From Alistipes onderdonkii (lineage in GTDB: Bacteria > Bacteroidota > Bacteroidia > Bacteroidales > Rikenellaceae), in assembly GCF_025145285.1 (NCBI RefSeq), contig NZ_CP102251.1, positions 2,852,001 to 2,916,000 of the forward strand: 64,000 bases of DNA. Direction: 5' to 3'. Within the stretch, counting starts at the first letter, position 1. Every line of letters starts with the position of its first letter. Positions 62,326 through 64,000 of this stretch are shown here, in pieces. A program made the translations under genes and the position numbers. The notes under the pieces are model-generated. The model ran no database searches, had not been told where the DNA came from, and saw only the letters and a program-made list of their open reading frames with translations.

Positions 62326-64000
62326 TTATTTGTTCAGCCGGGTGTTGGGCTCCGCGGCGAGGTTCACCCGCAGCGTGCCGCCGCCGACCACTTCGGCGAA
62401 GGGAAGCTGTACGCTCTGCAAGGGTTTGCCGTCCAGTTCCAGCGAACCGATATAGTAATTCTCCGGCGTGTTGCCCGTCGTTTCGATCACGAACTCCTTG
62501 CCCGTGTAGTAATCGGGGTTGAGGCGGATCGTCACCTTGTCGAACAAGGGGCTGCCGATCTGGAACGTCGGGTCGGGGGCGGTGAGCCCCTTCGCGTCGA
62601 AGAGCCCCATCGAGGCCATGACGTACCATGCCCCCAGCTGTCCCTGGTCTTCGTCCTGCCCGTAGCCGTAGCCGTGGATCTCCTCCGTGCCGTAGAATTC
62701 GTTGCAGATCGTGCGCATCCATTTCTGCGAGAGCCACGGTTTGCCCGAGAAGTTGAACAGCGCCGAGATGTGGAGGTTCGGTTGGTTGCCGTGGTTGTAA
62801 TAGGCATGGACTCCCGCAAAGGCATTGATCGTCTTGCCGCCGCCGAAGACGCTCTCGCGCGAGATGAGGAACGTGCTGTCGAGGCGGTTGTTGAACTCCT
62901 CGCGGCCGACCATCTCGACCAGCCGGTCGATGTCGTGGGGCACGTAGTAGGTGTACTGCACGGCATTGCCCTCCTGGAATCCGGCCCATGCCGCATAGGG
63001 GTCGAAGTCGGCGATGAATTCACCGCTGCGATCCCGCGGCCGGATGTACTTGGTTTCGGGGTCGAAAAGCAGCTCCCACCCGCCCGAGAGCTTCTTGAGC
63101 TGCTCGTAATCGGCCTCATGGCCCAACTGGCGGGCCATCTGCGCGACGGCATAGGCGCTGAACGAGTATTCGAGCGTATGCGATGCCGCGAATCCCGAGC
63201 CGTCGGGCGTGGTCTGCATGCCCAGTTCGGGCAGGTAGGGCGAATAGCCCTGACTGACGAATTTCCCCACGTCCAGTTTGCCCGCGCCGGCCGGGCGGCC
63301 TTCGCTGCCCAGCTCGTTCTTGCGGGCGGCCTGGTAGCCCAGCGCCACGTCGAAGTTGCGGATGCCGCAGTTGTAGGCCGCGGCAATGGCGAGCCCCGTG
63401 AAGTTGGTGCCTACGCCCGAGACGTACTTGCTGCATGCGATGCCGTCGCCGAGCCATCCGGCGTCCTTGTAGACCAGCAGCTGGCTTGCCACCCAGTCGG
63501 CATAGTATTCGGGATAGGCGATGCTCCACAGCTGCGTGAGGTTCCAGTAGGCGCCCCAGATCGCATCGGTATTGTAATAGTCGTGCACCGGCCTGCCCGC
63601 ACCGTCGAGGGCAATTTGTCCGACCGTGCCGTCGTTGGCCGGATAGGCCCCGTTCACGTCGTTGGCCAGGCCGCGTCCCAGCAGGGCGTGGAACAGCCCC
63701 GTGTAGAACTTCACGCGGTCATCGTGCAGGCCGCCCTCGACGCGAAGCCGGCCCAGCGCCTCTTCCCACGTGTCGTTCGCCTCGCGGCGCACCCGGTCGA
63801 AATCTTTGCCGGCAGCCTCCTTTTCGAGGTTCAGCCGCGCGTTCTCCACCGACGTGTACGACAGGCCGATCTTCAGCCCCACCTGCTGACGCTCGCGGGT
63901 GTCGAAACGCAGGTAGAGCCCTGCTCCGGCGCCTGTGCGGCTGCGCTCCCCCACGAAGGTTTGCTCGCCGCTGAACGCGCCCCAGGCCGCAGGCTCGGCA
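62326..64000 (-). CDS. GH92 alpha-mannosidase, C-terminal part (runs off window)
   Basis: The coding frame is open from the right edge to the stop at 62326, about 558 residues without the N-terminus. Segments GERSRTGAGAGLYLRFDTRERQQVGLKIGLSYTSVENARLNLE, HDYYNTDAIWGAYWNLTQLW, GIACSKYVSGVGTNF and YGYGQDEDQGQLGAWYVMASMGLFDAKG show the GH92 fold with its Asp-Glu-Asp-Gln strip. The sequence ends LRVNLAAEPNTRLNK, as in the other GH92 gene. It is the first visible gene of the mannoside operon and probably attacks a linkage distinct from the enzyme at 56765. Confidence 0.92.
   Translation of the reverse strand, partial: AEPAAWGAFSGEQTFVGERSRTGAGAGLYLRFDTRERQQVGLKIGLSYTSVENARLNLEKEAAGKDFDRVRREANDTWEEALGRLRVEGGLHDDRVKFYTGLFHALLGRGLANDVNGAYPANDGTVGQIALDGAGRPVHDYYNTDAIWGAYWNLTQLWSIAYPEYYADWVASQLLVYKDAGWLGDGIACSKYVSGVGTNFTGLAIAAAYNCGIRNFDVALGYQAARKNELGSEGRPAGAGKLDVGKFVSQGYSPYLPELGMQTTPDGSGFAASHTLEYSFSAYAVAQMARQLGHEADYEQLKKLSGGWELLFDPETKYIRPRDRSGEFIADFDPYAAWAGFQEGNAVQYTYYVPHDIDRLVEMVGREEFNNRLDSTFLISRESVFGGGKTINAFAGVHAYYNHGNQPNLHISALFNFSGKPWLSQKWMRTICNEFYGTEEIHGYGYGQDEDQGQLGAWYVMASMGLFDAKGLTAPDPTFQIGSPLFDKVTIRLNPDYYTGKEFVIETTGNTPENYYIGSLELDGKPLQSVQLPFAEVVGGGTLRVNLAAEPNTRLNK

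Overview
The window looks like a chromosomal piece from an anaerobic gut Bacteroidales. The signs are SusC/SusD-type receptors, FimB/Mfa2 and fimbrillin lipoproteins, a fused lpxC-fabZ, promoters of the TTTG-N19/20-TAnnTTTG type, and a glycyl-radical enzyme. The GC-rich core genes fit an Alistipes/Rikenellaceae-like host better than a typical Bacteroides, but this rests on codon and GC impression only.

Bases 1 to about 15,850 are an accessory patchwork. Two related fimbrial gene sets, each AraC regulator - DUF3575 barrel - FimB/Mfa2-like lipoprotein, face away from each other. Between them lie scraps of other genes: the C-terminal end of a conjugative-element helicase/methylase, the C-terminal end of a WYL regulator, and an AraC gene without its first half. 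The right-hand set continues into three fimbrillin genes, two of them tandem GLUG-repeat paralogues, and is cut off 8 codons into the next gene, exactly where a CoiA-like gene is also cut. DUF2958, a hypothetical gene, two excisionase-like HTH genes and a truncated promoter-ORF finish the patchwork.

From 15.85 to 31.5 kb are mostly ordinary housekeeping genes: a methyltransferase, an ENPP-type phosphodiesterase, a CoA-transferase, rimP-nusA-infB, lpxA, lpxC-fabZ, a TonB-like protein and a K+/H+ antiporter.

From 31.7 to 42.2 kb is an arabinose-type locus. A GntR/AraR-like repressor with two matching operators in the divergent promoter region faces an activase, a compact glycyl-radical enzyme, a sugar/H+ symporter, two GH51 arabinofuranosidases and an aldose 1-epimerase. 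Extracellular release, uptake and anomer conversion of arabinose are all present. The canonical araBAD genes are absent from the window and a dehydratase-like radical enzyme takes the first place in the operon, which makes this the best candidate for an undescribed pathway.

From 42.25 to 46.8 kb is an RHS graveyard and reservoir: a degenerate scrap, a broken RHS gene, and head-to-head with it an RHS tip carrying a lipase-like (GHSQG) C-terminal domain followed by a small AT-rich membrane protein, probably its immunity protein.

From 46.9 kb to the right edge is an alpha-mannoside (N-glycan-like) utilisation locus on the minus strand: GH92, ROK kinase, mannose-6-phosphate isomerase, GH92, then SusC, SusD, a LamG surface lipoprotein and GH38. 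The SusC gene is split into two frames by a run of nine G, consistent with phase-variable receptor expression. A second G9 run decides the C-terminus of the methyltransferase at 16 kb.
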